Shown here piece by piece: positions 35,611 through 45,244 of a DNA stretch of 64,000 nt (positions are counted from its first letter, which is position 1; each line of letters starts with the position of its first letter). Source of the DNA: Mariniphaga sp964559175 (lineage in GTDB: Bacteria; Bacteroidota; Bacteroidia; Bacteroidales; Prolixibacteraceae); NCBI GenBank assembly GCA_964559175.1, contig CAZLGT010000008.1, positions 1 through 64,000 of the forward strand. The letters are read 5' to 3'. The notes below the pieces were generated by a model that did no database searches, was not told the DNA's origin, and saw only the letters and a program-made list of their open reading frames with translations. The position numbers and the translations under genes are program-made.

Positions 35611-36903
35611 TTAGCCGGCAATAATCAGGAAATAGTTCTTTTTTCCTTTTTGGGCCAGAATGTATTTTCCGCCAATGAGAAAATGGCTGTCGATAACCAT
35701 GTCTTCGTTACCAATCTTCACCTGATTGATGCTCAGTCCGTTGCCTTTGATGGTTCTGCGCAGTTCGCCTTTCGACGGGAAAATTTCGGTTTTTTCAGTC
35801 AGTAAATCCACAATGTTAATTCCCTGTTCCAGTTCGGTTTTTGATACCTGGAATTGCGGAACGCCTTCAAACACCGAAAGGAAGGTTTTTTCGCCGAGTT
35901 TACGCAACTGTTCGGCTGTGCCTTTCCCGAAAAGAATTTGCGAAGCTTCCACCGCCATTTCGTAATCTTCTTTCGAATGTACCATAACGGTCACTTCTTC
36001 GGCCAGCCTTTTCTGAAGTACACGGGCATGGGGCGCTGTTTTGTGTTCGGCCACCAGTGCATCGATCTCTTCTTTGGGAAGCGCCGTAAAAATTTTTATG
36101 TATCGTTCGGCATCCTCGTCCGAAGCATTCAGCCAGAACTGGTAAAACTGGTAGGGCGTGGTTCGCTCGGGGTCGAGCCACACGTTCCCCTGTTCGGTTT
36201 TGCCAAACTTGGTGCCATCGGCTTTGGTAATCAGCGGAACGGTAAGGGCAAACGCTTCGCCGCTCACTTTCCGGCGGATGAGTTCGGTGCCAGTGGTAAT
36301 GTTTCCCCACTGGTCGGAACCGCCCATCTGCAGTTTGCAGTTCATGTTCTGGTAGAGCCACAAAAAGTCGTAACCCTGCACCAACTGGTAGGTAAACTCG
36401 GTAAACGACATGCCCTCTTTCGATTCGGCGCTGAGCCGTTTTTTTACCGAATCTTTGGCCATCATGTAGTTTACGGTGATGTGTTTTCCAATGTCGCGGA
36501 TGAAATCCAGGAAAGAAATTTCCTTCATCCAGTCGTAGTTGTTAACCAGCACGGCGGCGTTGGGCGCATCGGTTTCAAAATCGAGAAAATTGGCCAGTTG
36601 TTTTTTAATGCACTCCTGGTTGTGCCGGAGGGTGGGTTCGTCGAGCAGGTTGCGCTCTTCCGATTTTCCCGAGGGGTCGCCAATCATGCCGGTGGCGCCG
36701 CCAATTAATGCGATGGGTTTGTGCCCTGCCAGTTGAAAATGTTTCAGCAGCATAACACCTACCAGGTGGCCAATATGCAGCGAATCGGCAGTGGGGTCGA
36801 TTCCCAGGTAAGCCGAAGTAAGTTCCTTATCCAGCTGTTCTTCCGTTCCGGGCATTACATCGTGCACCATGCCCCGCCATTTAAGTTCATCTACAAAATT
36901 CAT
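35611..36903 (-). CDS. tyrS: Tyrosyl-tRNA synthetase
   Basis: This enzyme charges tRNA-Tyr. The 430-residue product is a class I synthetase with the HIGH motif as HIGHLVGVM near residue 42. The tyrosine-binding block YQLVQGYDFLWLYQ follows, then MGGSDQWGNI, and KFGKT as the KMSKS-type loop near residue 233. A C-terminal S4-like RNA-binding domain begins about residue 360 (GELRRTIKGNGLSINQVKIG). It is the last housekeeping gene before the accessory island. It is separated from the Wzz gene by 81 bp and is probably transcribed on its own. Confidence 0.96.
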   Translation of the reverse strand: MNFVDELKWRGMVHDVMPGTEEQLDKELTSAYLGIDPTADSLHIGHLVGVMLLKHFQLAGHKPIALIGGATGMIGDPSGKSEERNLLDEPTLRHNQECIKKQLANFLDFETDAPNAAVLVNNYDWMKEISFLDFIRDIGKHITVNYMMAKDSVKKRLSAESKEGMSFTEFTYQLVQGYDFLWLYQNMNCKLQMGGSDQWGNITTGTELIRRKVSGEAFALTVPLITKADGTKFGKTEQGNVWLDPERTTPYQFYQFWLNASDEDAERYIKIFTALPKEEIDALVAEHKTAPHARVLQKRLAEEVTVMVHSKEDYEMAVEASQILFGKGTAEQLRKLGEKTFLSVFEGVPQFQVSKTELEQGINIVDLLTEKTEIFPSKGELRRTIKGNGLSINQVKIGNEDMVIDSHFLIGGKYILAQKGKKNYFLIIAG

Positions 36904-37325
36904 TTTAAACCGTTTTTAGTGTCTGTAAAAAGCCAGACCAAAATGTGGCGCAAAGATAAAAAATGCCGGGTTTATCAGGCGCACGGGTTCGATATTTTTT
37001 AATGTTTTTAGAATCAGGTATTTAAATTTCATTTTTCCATCCGGCTTTTATTTAGTTCTATTCCAAATAACTGCCGGGTTAAAAACTTTTTTCATTTTCA
37101 GGGTTACCTTTTTCCTCTTTCCGGAATATATTTAGAAGAAGACGATTTGTATGCTGAACTCAATATTTTTGATTGAGTGTTGATCGTTCCCGAGCCTTTT
37201 AGGCCCAGAAATAATTTGTCAGACAAAAAAACAAGGGGATGTTTTTATGCATCCCCCTGAATATAATTGATTTATTAACGGGCAAGAGGGCCCTCACCCA
37301 AATGCCCATAAAACGTTTCAAAACT
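36904..37325. other. Gene-free stretch at the left edge of the RHS island
   Basis: The gap between divergent tyrS and the S74 gene holds no convincing ORF. TATTTTTG at 37164-37171 fits the -7 consensus and lies within a CTCAAT/ATTGAG hairpin. A GGGGATG/CATCCCC hairpin at 37235-37256 has a T-rich side on the minus strand, so it would terminate leftward transcripts and insulate tyrS. The GGGC(A/C)AGAGGGC segment follows before the gene. Confidence 0.45.
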
Positions 37326-37943
37326 ATGAAAAATTTTTCAATTTTCTTTGTGCTGGGCATATTCGCCTGCACAATCAGCGGTTTTTCACAGATTAAAGTG
37401 AGCAGTACCGGCAAGGTCGGTATCAACAACACCAACCCAACCTACCAGTTAGATGTATCCGGGACAATGCGCATCAACGATTCGGGCGGCGCACTGATTT
37501 ACCAGTACGGTGAATTTTATCCCAATTCGGGCTGGAGTTCACTGGGTAACAGTGGTTACATGTGGGATGAGCTTTATGCCTACCAGGGCTATTTTTACTA
37601 TTGCGATGTGTATTATTCTGATGCCAGCCTGAAAACGGATGTTCAAAACCTGGCGTTGGCCGGTGACCGGCTGAAAGGACTCAGGCCCGTTACCTACAAA
37701 ATGAACCTGCCGGTAAAACCGGGCCGCGAAGCAGAAGGAAAAACCGATATGGCGCAGATGGGATTTATTGCGCAGGAAGTTCAGGAAATTTTCCCGGAGA
37801 TTGTGGCGGCAGATAAAAACGGTGTATTGGGCATCCGCTATACCGAGCTCATCCCTGTGCTGGTAAAAGCGTTCCAGGAGCAACAGGCCGAAATCGACGA
37901 ACTGAAGGCGCGCATCGAGAAACTGGAGGCAGCCGGTAAATAG
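37326..37943 (+). CDS. Tail-fibre-type protein with S74 intramolecular chaperone domain
   Basis: The 205-residue product has a signal peptide (MKNFSIFFVLGIFACTISGFSQ). A repeat-containing stalk start follows (VSSTGKVGINNTNPTYQLDV). From about residue 95 comes a peptidase S74 chaperone domain: YYSDASLKTDVQNL, then RPVTYKMNLP, MGFIAQEVQEIFPEIV and a C-terminal coiled coil KAFQEQQAEIDELKARIEKL. S74 domains trimerise fibres and then cut themselves off at a Ser; the Ser in SDASLK is the candidate. It opens the RHS island, 15 bp before the next gene. It may form a fibre that presents or assists the secreted RHS protein. Confidence 0.88.
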   Translation: MKNFSIFFVLGIFACTISGFSQIKVSSTGKVGINNTNPTYQLDVSGTMRINDSGGALIYQYGEFYPNSGWSSLGNSGYMWDELYAYQGYFYYCDVYYSDASLKTDVQNLALAGDRLKGLRPVTYKMNLPVKPGREAEGKTDMAQMGFIAQEVQEIFPEIVAADKNGVLGIRYTELIPVLVKAFQEQQAEIDELKARIEKLEAAGK

Positions 37944-37958
37944 GGGGAGGGATGAGTG

Positions 37959-38408
37959 ATGAAACGCAAGGTTTTTTTACCGGTTTTGCTGCTGGTATTG
38001 ACGCTGGCAGCTTCGTTGCCCGCTTTGGCGCAAACGAAAGTTTTTGAATACGACTACGACGCTTCGGGAAACCGCGAGCGAAGAGAATTTATCCAGTTGA
38101 AAAGCGCTACCGTTCCGGGCGGGACAGGCCTTAGCGAACAACAGGAAATACTGGAAGATGCGCTGGATGGGCACGAGATAAAAATCTATCCCAATCCAAC
38201 CAAAGGAAAGATAACGGTAAGCATTGCAGGGCTGGAAAAAGAACCGGCCCGGGTGCTGGTATTCAGCCCGCAGGGCAGGTTAATTGCCAACAAAAAGTTC
38301 ACAGGCCCTGAAAATACGGTGGACCTTTCCGCGCAACCTGCCGGAATGTACCTGATGAAGATTATGGTAGGCGAACTCAGTACCGACTGGAAAATTGTGA
38401 AGGACTGA
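37959..38408 (+). CDS. Small secreted protein with YD-like segment and T9SS sorting domain
   Basis: The 149-residue product has a signal peptide (residues 1-24) and a single YD-repeat-like segment, VFEYDYDASGNRERREF. A complete T9SS type A sorting domain follows, with IKIYPNPTKGKITVSIAG, VFSPQGRLIANKKF and LSAQPAGMYLMKIMV. The YD segment resembles one unit of the RHS repeats encoded just downstream. It looks like an RHS accessory: a sorting-domain carrier for the large RHS protein, which itself lacks such a domain. That link is inference from position and the YD unit. Confidence 0.82.
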   Translation: MKRKVFLPVLLLVLTLAASLPALAQTKVFEYDYDASGNRERREFIQLKSATVPGGTGLSEQQEILEDALDGHEIKIYPNPTKGKITVSIAGLEKEPARVLVFSPQGRLIANKKFTGPENTVDLSAQPAGMYLMKIMVGELSTDWKIVKD

Positions 38409-38424
38409 TCCCCAGGCAGGTATT

Positions 38425-38496
38425 GAGCAGGTGGACTTTAAGCCACCAGCTCAACCTCGGAGCGTTCACCTGCTGACTTTGAGGTCAGCTGGTGAA
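38425..38496. repeat. Paired REP-like hairpins
   Basis: There are two adjacent hairpins. The first pairs GAGCAGGTGG with CCACCAGCTC around ACTTTAAG. The second pairs TTCACCTGCTGAC with GTCAGCTGGTGAA around TTTGAG, with one T-T mismatch. They share the A/T-mismatch architecture and are joined by about 12 bp, like REP pairs moved by RAYT-type transposases. They lie between the accessory gene and the main RHS gene. Confidence 0.6.
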
Positions 38497-38552
38497 TAGC
38501 AAATGAGTCATACCAACTTCAACAATCGTTTAATTTTAAAAATTGCGACACC

Positions 38553-41500
38553 ATGAAAAAAATATATACAACAATCATTCTTGTATGGATGGGCTGTTCC
38601 TTTATTACGGCGCAGGAGTTCGACATTGTGCTTACCTCCCCCGAAGCGGGAACCAAAACCCACCAGGCCCGCAACAGCATCACCTTCGGGCCGAATTACT
38701 CCTACACGCCGAGCGGCGGCACGATGACGGCAGAAATCGTGAACCCGGTGGTTGCCGGGAATGTTTCCTATAACTATACCATTGTGAACCCGGAAACCAG
38801 GTCGCTTAACACTTCTTACTCCGTTGGGACTACCAGCGGTTCGTTCAATGTGAATGCTTTGGGCGGGGCCACCTACACCATCCCCATCGATGTGGCGCCG
38901 GGCGTGGCAGGCCTGCAACCAAACCTTGCCCTGACTTACAACAGCCTCGGCGGGACGGGCGTGGCCGGTTACGGCTGGAACATAAACGGCATTTCGGCGA
39001 TTACCCGCAGCCCGCAAACCTATTACCACGACGGGCAGTCCGTGGGGGTGGATTTGACCACCACCGACCGGTTCAGCCTCGACGGGCAACGCCTGGTTTG
39101 CATTTCGGGCAGCTATGGGGAAAATGGTTCGGTTTACCGCACCGAGCATGATATTTTCAGCAAGGTAACCTGCTATACCGGCAGCAACGGGCCCGACCGT
39201 TTCGAGGTGAAAACCAAAAGCGGGCTTACCTGCCAGTATGGCTACGACAACGATGCCGACCAGACCATCGACGGGCACAACGAAACCGTAAGCTGGTACG
39301 TGAACAAAATAACCGATGTATATGGCAATGAAATGGAATTTGCCTATATAAAAGACGGCGGGCACAACTACCTGGCTGAAATTACCTACGGTCCCAACAC
39401 CGTTACCTTCTTTTACAAACAGCGGAGCGATATCACCACCTCGTACCTGAAGGGCTCCATGCTGGAGCAGCGGCTGATACTGGAAAAAATAGAGGTAAAA
39501 TACAACGCAAACGTGGTAAAAAAGTACGAATTCAAGTACAATTATCCCACTTCAAATTATACCCGCCACTCGGTTTTGAACGAGGTTATCGAATACGGCA
39601 TCGGCAGCAGCCGGATGAACTCCACGGTGTTTAGTTATCAGAATCCGGACAACGTTGCTTTTACCCAAACAACCTATAATACCAGTCATAACTACATCAG
39701 CTACAAGTCAAGACTTACCTGTGGTGATTTTGATGGTGATGGATTAGAGGATATATTTACAATGAGGAGTGCTGATGGAAGTTATAGTGGTTGGAAACTT
39801 CATTTAAATAATGGAAACGATTATTTCACTACTCATTCTGGTGATTTTTCTATAGATGAAGATAAAATTGTTCATGTTACGCCGATGGATTTAAACGGAG
39901 ATGGTAAAGATGACTTAATAATAGCATTTTATAATGTTATACCCTTTCAAATATATGATTTTTTTATTCCGTATGTAACTTTTTATTATGCAATAAGTTC
40001 AGGTAATTCTTTTTCAGAAGCACAGTATATTGATTATAAAATTAACGCAAATGTATTTTCAGATTTGGCTTCACCAAACAAAATAAGTGGGGATTTTAAT
40101 GGCGATGGGATTGAAGACTGTTGTATTATTGATGAATTTGGAGAATGCGAAATATATTCATTTGCAAATACATCTGGCGAATTAACAAATAATTTTACAA
40201 TTAGGTACACCCATGATTTTGGGGCATTCAGCGATAGCGATAAAATCTTTGTATCCGACTTCAATGGAGATGGCAAAACCGACATTTGGATTTCAAATGC
40301 AGATGGGTTAAAAATTTATTCTTTGATTGATGGCTTATTTACAGAGGTTTACAGTTCAACTATTCCCAAAAAGAATCATCACTTTAAATTAGGTGATTTT
40401 AATGGCGACGGAAAAACAGATATGTTTATTTACGGGTATGACAACTACGACTGGTCTGACTGGCAAATGCGCCTTTCTACCGGGACCGGTTTTGCAATCA
40501 ATTACATCCCGAAGAAGAAAAACAACCTGAAAAACGACATAGTGAGAGTGGGTGATTTTAACGGCGATGGTTGCAGCGACCTTATGGTATGGAATGCAAA
40601 TGATGTTTGGACCGGACGTTATTATTATATTTCAAAAAATCAAGGAACAGACCTCTACTCACATTTTGAGTCAACAGTTTATCCCTATCCTGAATGGGAC
40701 TATTATATAGCCGATTTTGATGGAGATGGGCGTGATGATTATTTGTGCACAGCGGGTGAATATAGTTGGAATGGTTATCAAATCTTTAAATCGGGTAGCA
40801 AAAACCGAATCATAATGGAAAAATTTACGAACGGGTTAAATGCTTATTCAAAAATAAACTATACCAGCTTGTCTCAGGCAAGCAGTTCGGTTTATACCAA
40901 GGGAACGGGAGCATCCTTTCCGGTATTCGATTACCAGGGTGCGCTGCCCGTGGTGTCATCTGTGCTTTCCGACAACGGCCGGGGTAGCCAGAATACCACA
41001 AACTATACTTATGAGGGAGCCAAAATACACCGGCAGGGCAAAGGCTTTCTGTGTTACGCCCAAACTGAAGTAACAGATGTTGCCAATGATTTTAAAACCA
41101 AAAATAATTACGGGTATAATACATCACACTATTATCCGGAATTGTTATCAGTGAAACAATACGCCGATGGTGACAGTATCCAATCTGTTTACCATAGCTG
41201 GGATGAAGACATTACTGCTACAGGAATATATGAGATCCATCCTGTATTTCCGTACATTCTCGAATCAGAAAAAAACAATATCCTGACAGGGCATTCCACT
41301 ACGACGTCTTATGATTATGGAGCATATGGAAACCTGGAGGAAGTGGCCGTCGAATACGATAACGGGGTAACCGAAACCACTACCAACGTATATGACAACA
41401 ACACCACCAACTGGTGGCTGGGCAGGCTCACGAGCTCAACAGCAGAATACGCCAAAAGCGGGGAGCCCACCATAAGCAATACCGTAACATACACCTATTC

Positions 41501-44500
41501 TACCGACGGCAAACTGAAGCCCGATTTTATCAAATACTACGAAGGCACCGGCCTCTATTACTACAAAAACCACGACTACAACAGCAACGGCACCCTGGAA
41601 CAACTTTATGTATATGCGCCGTCTGTGGGAGGCCGTTATACCAATTACACCTACGAGGGCAACGGGGTAAGGGTGAAGACGGTGAACGACCCGCTTGGCC
41701 ACGAAACCGAAATGGAATACGACCCTTATGGAAGGCTCTCTTCCGAAGAAGATTACCTCGGCAACGTAACTTCGTACACTTACGACAACCTGGGAAGGAT
41801 TACGACCGAAACCCAACCCGACGGTTTTATCACTACTACCACTTACAATTGGGGGCTGAGTGATTTTACAAATTCCTGTTACTCCGTGCAGCAGGATGGT
41901 AACGACGGTTCAGTAACCAAAACCTGGTACGACGAACTGGCACGCGAGATACGCAACGATGTAAAAGGGTTCAGCGGCTCCTATATTTACACCGCTACCG
42001 ATTACAACTCCAAAGGCCAGGTTTATCGTATTTCGGAACCTTCCACCTCTACCTCGCCTTCGCAGTGGAATACCCATAGTTACGACTCCTACGGACGTAT
42101 TACGGGCATTACCCGGCCATCGGGAAGAAATACTACTTACGTGTATGGTGTCGGTAACAGCCGCGTTACCGAAACCACCGGCGGAAAAAGCAGTTGGAAA
42201 GAGACCGACAGCCAGGGTCTGGTAACACAGGCGCACGACAACGGCGGCGACATCCTTTATACGTATTTTCCCGACGGGAAGGTAAAAACCATTATGGCGC
42301 CCGGCGGTGCGGTGACCACCATGGAGTACAACGATGCGGCGCGCAACCAGACCAAACTCATTGACCCCAGCGCCGGTACCATGGAATATACGTACAATGC
42401 GTTCGGGCAACTGAAAACCCAAAAGAACGCCCGCAACCAAACCACCACGTATGATTATCATGCCGATGGGAGGATTAGCTCGGTAGAGCGGCTTTCGGGC
42501 GAAGGGACCGATGTTTACGCTTACAATACCGATGAACAATTAACAGGCATCAGTAATTCAACAACCAATGTAAGCCGGAATTTTCGTTATGATACCCACG
42601 GAAGAATTGATTCTATTGCGGAGACTATCCCCGGATCTTCAACTTTTTCCACTACCTTTGACTATGATGAATTGGGAAGACTAATTGAGAGGACCCATCC
42701 TTCAGGGATTGTGGAAACCAATAACTACAACAGCAACGGTTACCTGGCTTCCATCTCAATGGATGGGTCAACAGTGTGGACAATAACAGGTATGAACGAA
42801 CGACAACAAATAACAGCAACGTCATATTTTACCGGGGCACTTAGGTCTGTTTTTGGCTATGACGATTATGGCTATCCTTCCGGCAATACATTAATGTATA
42901 TTAATACTCCGTGGATACATCACAGTTATTCATTCGACCCTGTAACCGGGAATTTAAACTGGAGAAAAGATAGCCTGGAAGATTTGACGGAAAGCTTTAC
43001 CTATGATAACCTCGACCGGCTGGAAACCGTTACGGGCCCGCAGAACCTCACAATGGACTACGCGGCCAATGGGAATATCCTGACCAAAAGCGACGTGGGC
43101 ACAAACACCTTCGAATATAACCATCCCACCATACCTTATGCGCTGACCGATTTGGAAACGGCAAGCGGGTTAGTCCCGGAAGATTTGCAGACCGCTGAAT
43201 ATACTTCGTTTGAACAGGTGAGTACGATTGACGAAGGTGACTACGATGCCGTGTTTACTTATAACAGCGATAACCAGCGCTGTAAAATGGTAGTGAATGA
43301 AAACAGTAGTCCCATCGTCACCCGCTGGTATGCCGGCAGCCGTTACATGAAAGAAACGGCTGGAGGAGCTACCAAAGAATATACCTGGATTGGCGGCGAT
43401 GCTTATTCGGCTCCGCTCGTAGCAATAACTCAGAGTGGCCAAACCAGTACATGCTGGGTTTTCCGCGATTACCTGGGAAATATTATTGGTGCCCAGGTTG
43501 GAGGGGCTTTTAGCATTGATTCCTGGGGAAGGCGGAGGAACCCCGATGACTGGAGCTACGACTTAACCGGGGAGCCCGACCTGGTTGCCGGCCGTGGGTT
43601 TACCGGCCACGAATGGCTCCCCTGGTTTAACCTGTACAATATGAACGGCAGGTTGTACGACCCGATAGTTGGGAGATTTTTAAGCCCGGATGAAAATGTA
43701 CAAATGCCTGATTTCAGCCAGAATTTTAACAGGTATAGCTATGCGTTGAATAATCCGTTGAAATATAATGATCCTGACGGGGAGATAATCTTCACACTAC
43801 TTGCAGCATTAATACCAGGGGCACAGCCTTTATTACCGTATGCCATTGCTGCCGATATTGGCTGGATGACGGATTATGGAATGCAAGTAGCTATGAACTA
43901 TGCCAACAAACAGGAAGGATGGACAGGGAAAGATATTTGGTTTAAACAAATCGACTGGTTTGACGTGGGAATGTCGGCTGTTGTTAGCGGGGCTACCGGA
44001 GGTTATGGCGCCGAGCTAAAGGCGGGTAAAGAACTTGGAAAGTTTGGCACCTGGGTGGTAAAAAACAGTAAATTGATTTATGCAGGCGAAATTATTGCCA
44101 CTTCGGCAATTGACATTACCGGCGAAGGCTGGCAAAAAGTAGGTATGGACGATTTTGGCAAACGGGTTGCCATTGGCCTTACCATTTACGGGATAAACGA
44201 TATTGTTGGGGATTATACGAAAAAGTGGGTTAAAAATCCAAGTGGGGAGACTAATTTCGAAGATTACTTAGTCTCTGGTAACGAAATAGATAGGAATGGT
44301 TTGACTAGGACTGGCAGGGCTCTTCAGAAACATGGAAGCAGGCCAAACAGCATTTTCCCTAATGTTGCAGGAAAAAATTTAAATATTGAAGGACAAAATA
44401 TTTTAAATAGTATTTTGAATAGTCCAAATAAGTCAATTATTCCTAACCGGTTTGGAGGTTACGATATTTTTGATCTTTTTACGGGACGAGGTGCTAGGTT

Positions 44501-44540
44501 TGGTGTTTCGAAAAATTTCATGGGGTTTCTGGAACCATAG
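38553..44540 (+). CDS. Giant secreted SpvB/FG-GAP/YD/RHS polymorphic toxin
   Basis: The 1995-residue protein has a signal peptide (MKKIYTTIILVWMGCSFITA). An SpvB/TcaC-like N-terminal region follows to about residue 370 (IDVAPGVAGLQPNLALTYNS). Seven FG-GAP/VCBS units lie at about residues 389-725, such as GDFDGDGLEDIF and SDFNGDGKTDIW. YD repeats span about 1000-1640, and the RHS core YDPIVGRFLSPDENVQMPDF with ALNNPLKYNDPDGE lies at about 1700-1744. The variable tip (1745-1995) has a hydrophobic pre-toxin part with IDWFDVGMSAVVSGATGG. It ends in a nuclease-like domain with RALQKHGSRPNS and GRGARFGVSKNFMGFLEP. The FG-GAP segment and tip are AT-rich, unlike the rest. The next gene is the likely immunity gene. 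The tip fold is not proven. Confidence 0.92.
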   Translation: MKKIYTTIILVWMGCSFITAQEFDIVLTSPEAGTKTHQARNSITFGPNYSYTPSGGTMTAEIVNPVVAGNVSYNYTIVNPETRSLNTSYSVGTTSGSFNVNALGGATYTIPIDVAPGVAGLQPNLALTYNSLGGTGVAGYGWNINGISAITRSPQTYYHDGQSVGVDLTTTDRFSLDGQRLVCISGSYGENGSVYRTEHDIFSKVTCYTGSNGPDRFEVKTKSGLTCQYGYDNDADQTIDGHNETVSWYVNKITDVYGNEMEFAYIKDGGHNYLAEITYGPNTVTFFYKQRSDITTSYLKGSMLEQRLILEKIEVKYNANVVKKYEFKYNYPTSNYTRHSVLNEVIEYGIGSSRMNSTVFSYQNPDNVAFTQTTYNTSHNYISYKSRLTCGDFDGDGLEDIFTMRSADGSYSGWKLHLNNGNDYFTTHSGDFSIDEDKIVHVTPMDLNGDGKDDLIIAFYNVIPFQIYDFFIPYVTFYYAISSGNSFSEAQYIDYKINANVFSDLASPNKISGDFNGDGIEDCCIIDEFGECEIYSFANTSGELTNNFTIRYTHDFGAFSDSDKIFVSDFNGDGKTDIWISNADGLKIYSLIDGLFTEVYSSTIPKKNHHFKLGDFNGDGKTDMFIYGYDNYDWSDWQMRLSTGTGFAINYIPKKKNNLKNDIVRVGDFNGDGCSDLMVWNANDVWTGRYYYISKNQGTDLYSHFESTVYPYPEWDYYIADFDGDGRDDYLCTAGEYSWNGYQIFKSGSKNRIIMEKFTNGLNAYSKINYTSLSQASSSVYTKGTGASFPVFDYQGALPVVSSVLSDNGRGSQNTTNYTYEGAKIHRQGKGFLCYAQTEVTDVANDFKTKNNYGYNTSHYYPELLSVKQYADGDSIQSVYHSWDEDITATGIYEIHPVFPYILESEKNNILTGHSTTTSYDYGAYGNLEEVAVEYDNGVTETTTNVYDNNTTNWWLGRLTSSTAEYAKSGEPTISNTVTYTYSTDGKLKPDFIKYYEGTGLYYYKNHDYNSNGTLEQLYVYAPSVGGRYTNYTYEGNGVRVKTVNDPLGHETEMEYDPYGRLSSEEDYLGNVTSYTYDNLGRITTETQPDGFITTTTYNWGLSDFTNSCYSVQQDGNDGSVTKTWYDELAREIRNDVKGFSGSYIYTATDYNSKGQVYRISEPSTSTSPSQWNTHSYDSYGRITGITRPSGRNTTYVYGVGNSRVTETTGGKSSWKETDSQGLVTQAHDNGGDILYTYFPDGKVKTIMAPGGAVTTMEYNDAARNQTKLIDPSAGTMEYTYNAFGQLKTQKNARNQTTTYDYHADGRISSVERLSGEGTDVYAYNTDEQLTGISNSTTNVSRNFRYDTHGRIDSIAETIPGSSTFSTTFDYDELGRLIERTHPSGIVETNNYNSNGYLASISMDGSTVWTITGMNERQQITATSYFTGALRSVFGYDDYGYPSGNTLMYINTPWIHHSYSFDPVTGNLNWRKDSLEDLTESFTYDNLDRLETVTGPQNLTMDYAANGNILTKSDVGTNTFEYNHPTIPYALTDLETASGLVPEDLQTAEYTSFEQVSTIDEGDYDAVFTYNSDNQRCKMVVNENSSPIVTRWYAGSRYMKETAGGATKEYTWIGGDAYSAPLVAITQSGQTSTCWVFRDYLGNIIGAQVGGAFSIDSWGRRRNPDDWSYDLTGEPDLVAGRGFTGHEWLPWFNLYNMNGRLYDPIVGRFLSPDENVQMPDFSQNFNRYSYALNNPLKYNDPDGEIIFTLLAALIPGAQPLLPYAIAADIGWMTDYGMQVAMNYANKQEGWTGKDIWFKQIDWFDVGMSAVVSGATGGYGAELKAGKELGKFGTWVVKNSKLIYAGEIIATSAIDITGEGWQKVGMDDFGKRVAIGLTIYGINDIVGDYTKKWVKNPSGETNFEDYLVSGNEIDRNGLTRTGRALQKHGSRPNSIFPNVAGKNLNIEGQNILNSILNSPNKSIIPNRFGGYDIFDLFTGRGARFGVSKNFMGFLEP

Positions 44541-44564
44541 ATATTTACCATTAATTTTTATAAT

Positions 44565-44801
44565 ATGTATAAAATTATAGTCGCAAGTGATGATATTCAC
44601 GAGAAGGTATTTGTAGAGATGTATTATCATGATAAGTATGTTGCACTTTTGAATCAAGAAAAAGGTATTGATGAAATTGAAATTGAATTTCCTGGGTGTA
44701 TTAATCTTGATCAGCAACTGATATTGCGGACGATTCCCTTAAAAGAATTTATTAATTTAGTTAATGAAGCTAAACTTAAGTTAGTTAAATCAGTACCCTG
44801 A
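44565..44801 (+). CDS. Probable immunity protein for the main RHS tip
   Basis: This 78-residue cytoplasmic protein starts 24 bp after the RHS gene stop. It has the pattern EMYYHDKYVALLNQEKGIDEIEIEFPG and a C-terminal helix LKEFINLVNEAKLKLVK. It has no signal peptide, consistent with a nuclease-like toxin acting in the cytoplasm. I recognise the EIYFxDKxVALxxQEEG style from small genes that follow HGSR/GRGARF-type tips, but cannot cite a family name. The position right after the toxin and the shared AT-rich composition are the main evidence. Confidence 0.7.
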   Translation: MYKIIVASDDIHEKVFVEMYYHDKYVALLNQEKGIDEIEIEFPGCINLDQQLILRTIPLKEFINLVNEAKLKLVKSVP

Positions 44802-44843
44802 TAGCTAAGGAAGTAAAGATTTCTCTTAACTGCTCAAGAAGGT

Positions 44844-45176
44844 ATGGCACATTCAACCTATAAAATGAGAAAGATGAATAATTTTATTAAGCTAATTGAG
44901 AAGGAGCTATATTCACACAATACCTTTAGTTTAGAATTTATTCAAAAACAAATTGAACTATTATTTAATCTTATAAAGGAAACTAAAGATATTGATGAGG
45001 CAGAAATGATTTTTGGAATTCTGGGGGAAATACAATTTGTGCTTGCAAGAGCTATTTTCAAAGATAAACTGGGAGTGAATCAATTTTTACGACAATTTGT
45101 TTATGATTTTGACAGAATTGATGATGGTGAGACTAAAATTCATTTATTTAACAAGATTAAATCATTAGAGTATTAA
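44844..45176 (+). CDS. Small helical protein, possible second immunity gene
   Basis: The 110-residue product is all-helical and charged, with ELYSHNTFSLEFIQKQIELL and LGEIQFVLARAIFKDKL. It is AT-rich like the flanking toxin genes. Starts at 44844, 44865 and 44874 are possible; the last (MNNFIKLIEKEL) may be the real one. I do not recognise a family. Short helical genes between toxin tips in RHS loci are often immunity genes left by displaced tips, which is the best guess here. A strong terminator follows. Confidence 0.5.
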   Translation: MAHSTYKMRKMNNFIKLIEKELYSHNTFSLEFIQKQIELLFNLIKETKDIDEAEMIFGILGEIQFVLARAIFKDKLGVNQFLRQFVYDFDRIDDGETKIHLFNKIKSLEY

Positions 45177-45191
45177 TGGAATTTAAAAGTT

Positions 45192-45230
45192 AAAGGAGTT
45201 CCTTCTTTTTAAGAAGGAATTCCTTTTTTT
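45192..45230 (+). terminator. Hairpin terminator after the first immunity genes
   Basis: AAAGGAGTTCCTTCTT pairs with AAGAAGGAATTCCTTT across a short T-rich loop and is followed by a T run. It closes the main RHS-immunity transcript. Confidence 0.75.
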
Positions 45231-45244
45231 CGAGTACAAATGAC

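Noticed and set aside
35854..36708. 284-codon plus-strand frame opposite tyrS
   Set aside because: tyrS is unmistakable on the other strand; the antisense translation is Phe/His-rich without domain features.
37235..37256. Hairpin as a riboswitch for the S74 gene
   Set aside because: It is a simple stem with the T-run on the minus strand, fitting a leftward terminator better than a ligand-binding leader.
38508..39365. Long minus-strand open frame opposite the RHS gene start
   Set aside because: It lies wholly antisense to the clear SpvB/RHS frame in GC-rich DNA and has low-complexity Val/Gly/Ala content; it is a shadow.
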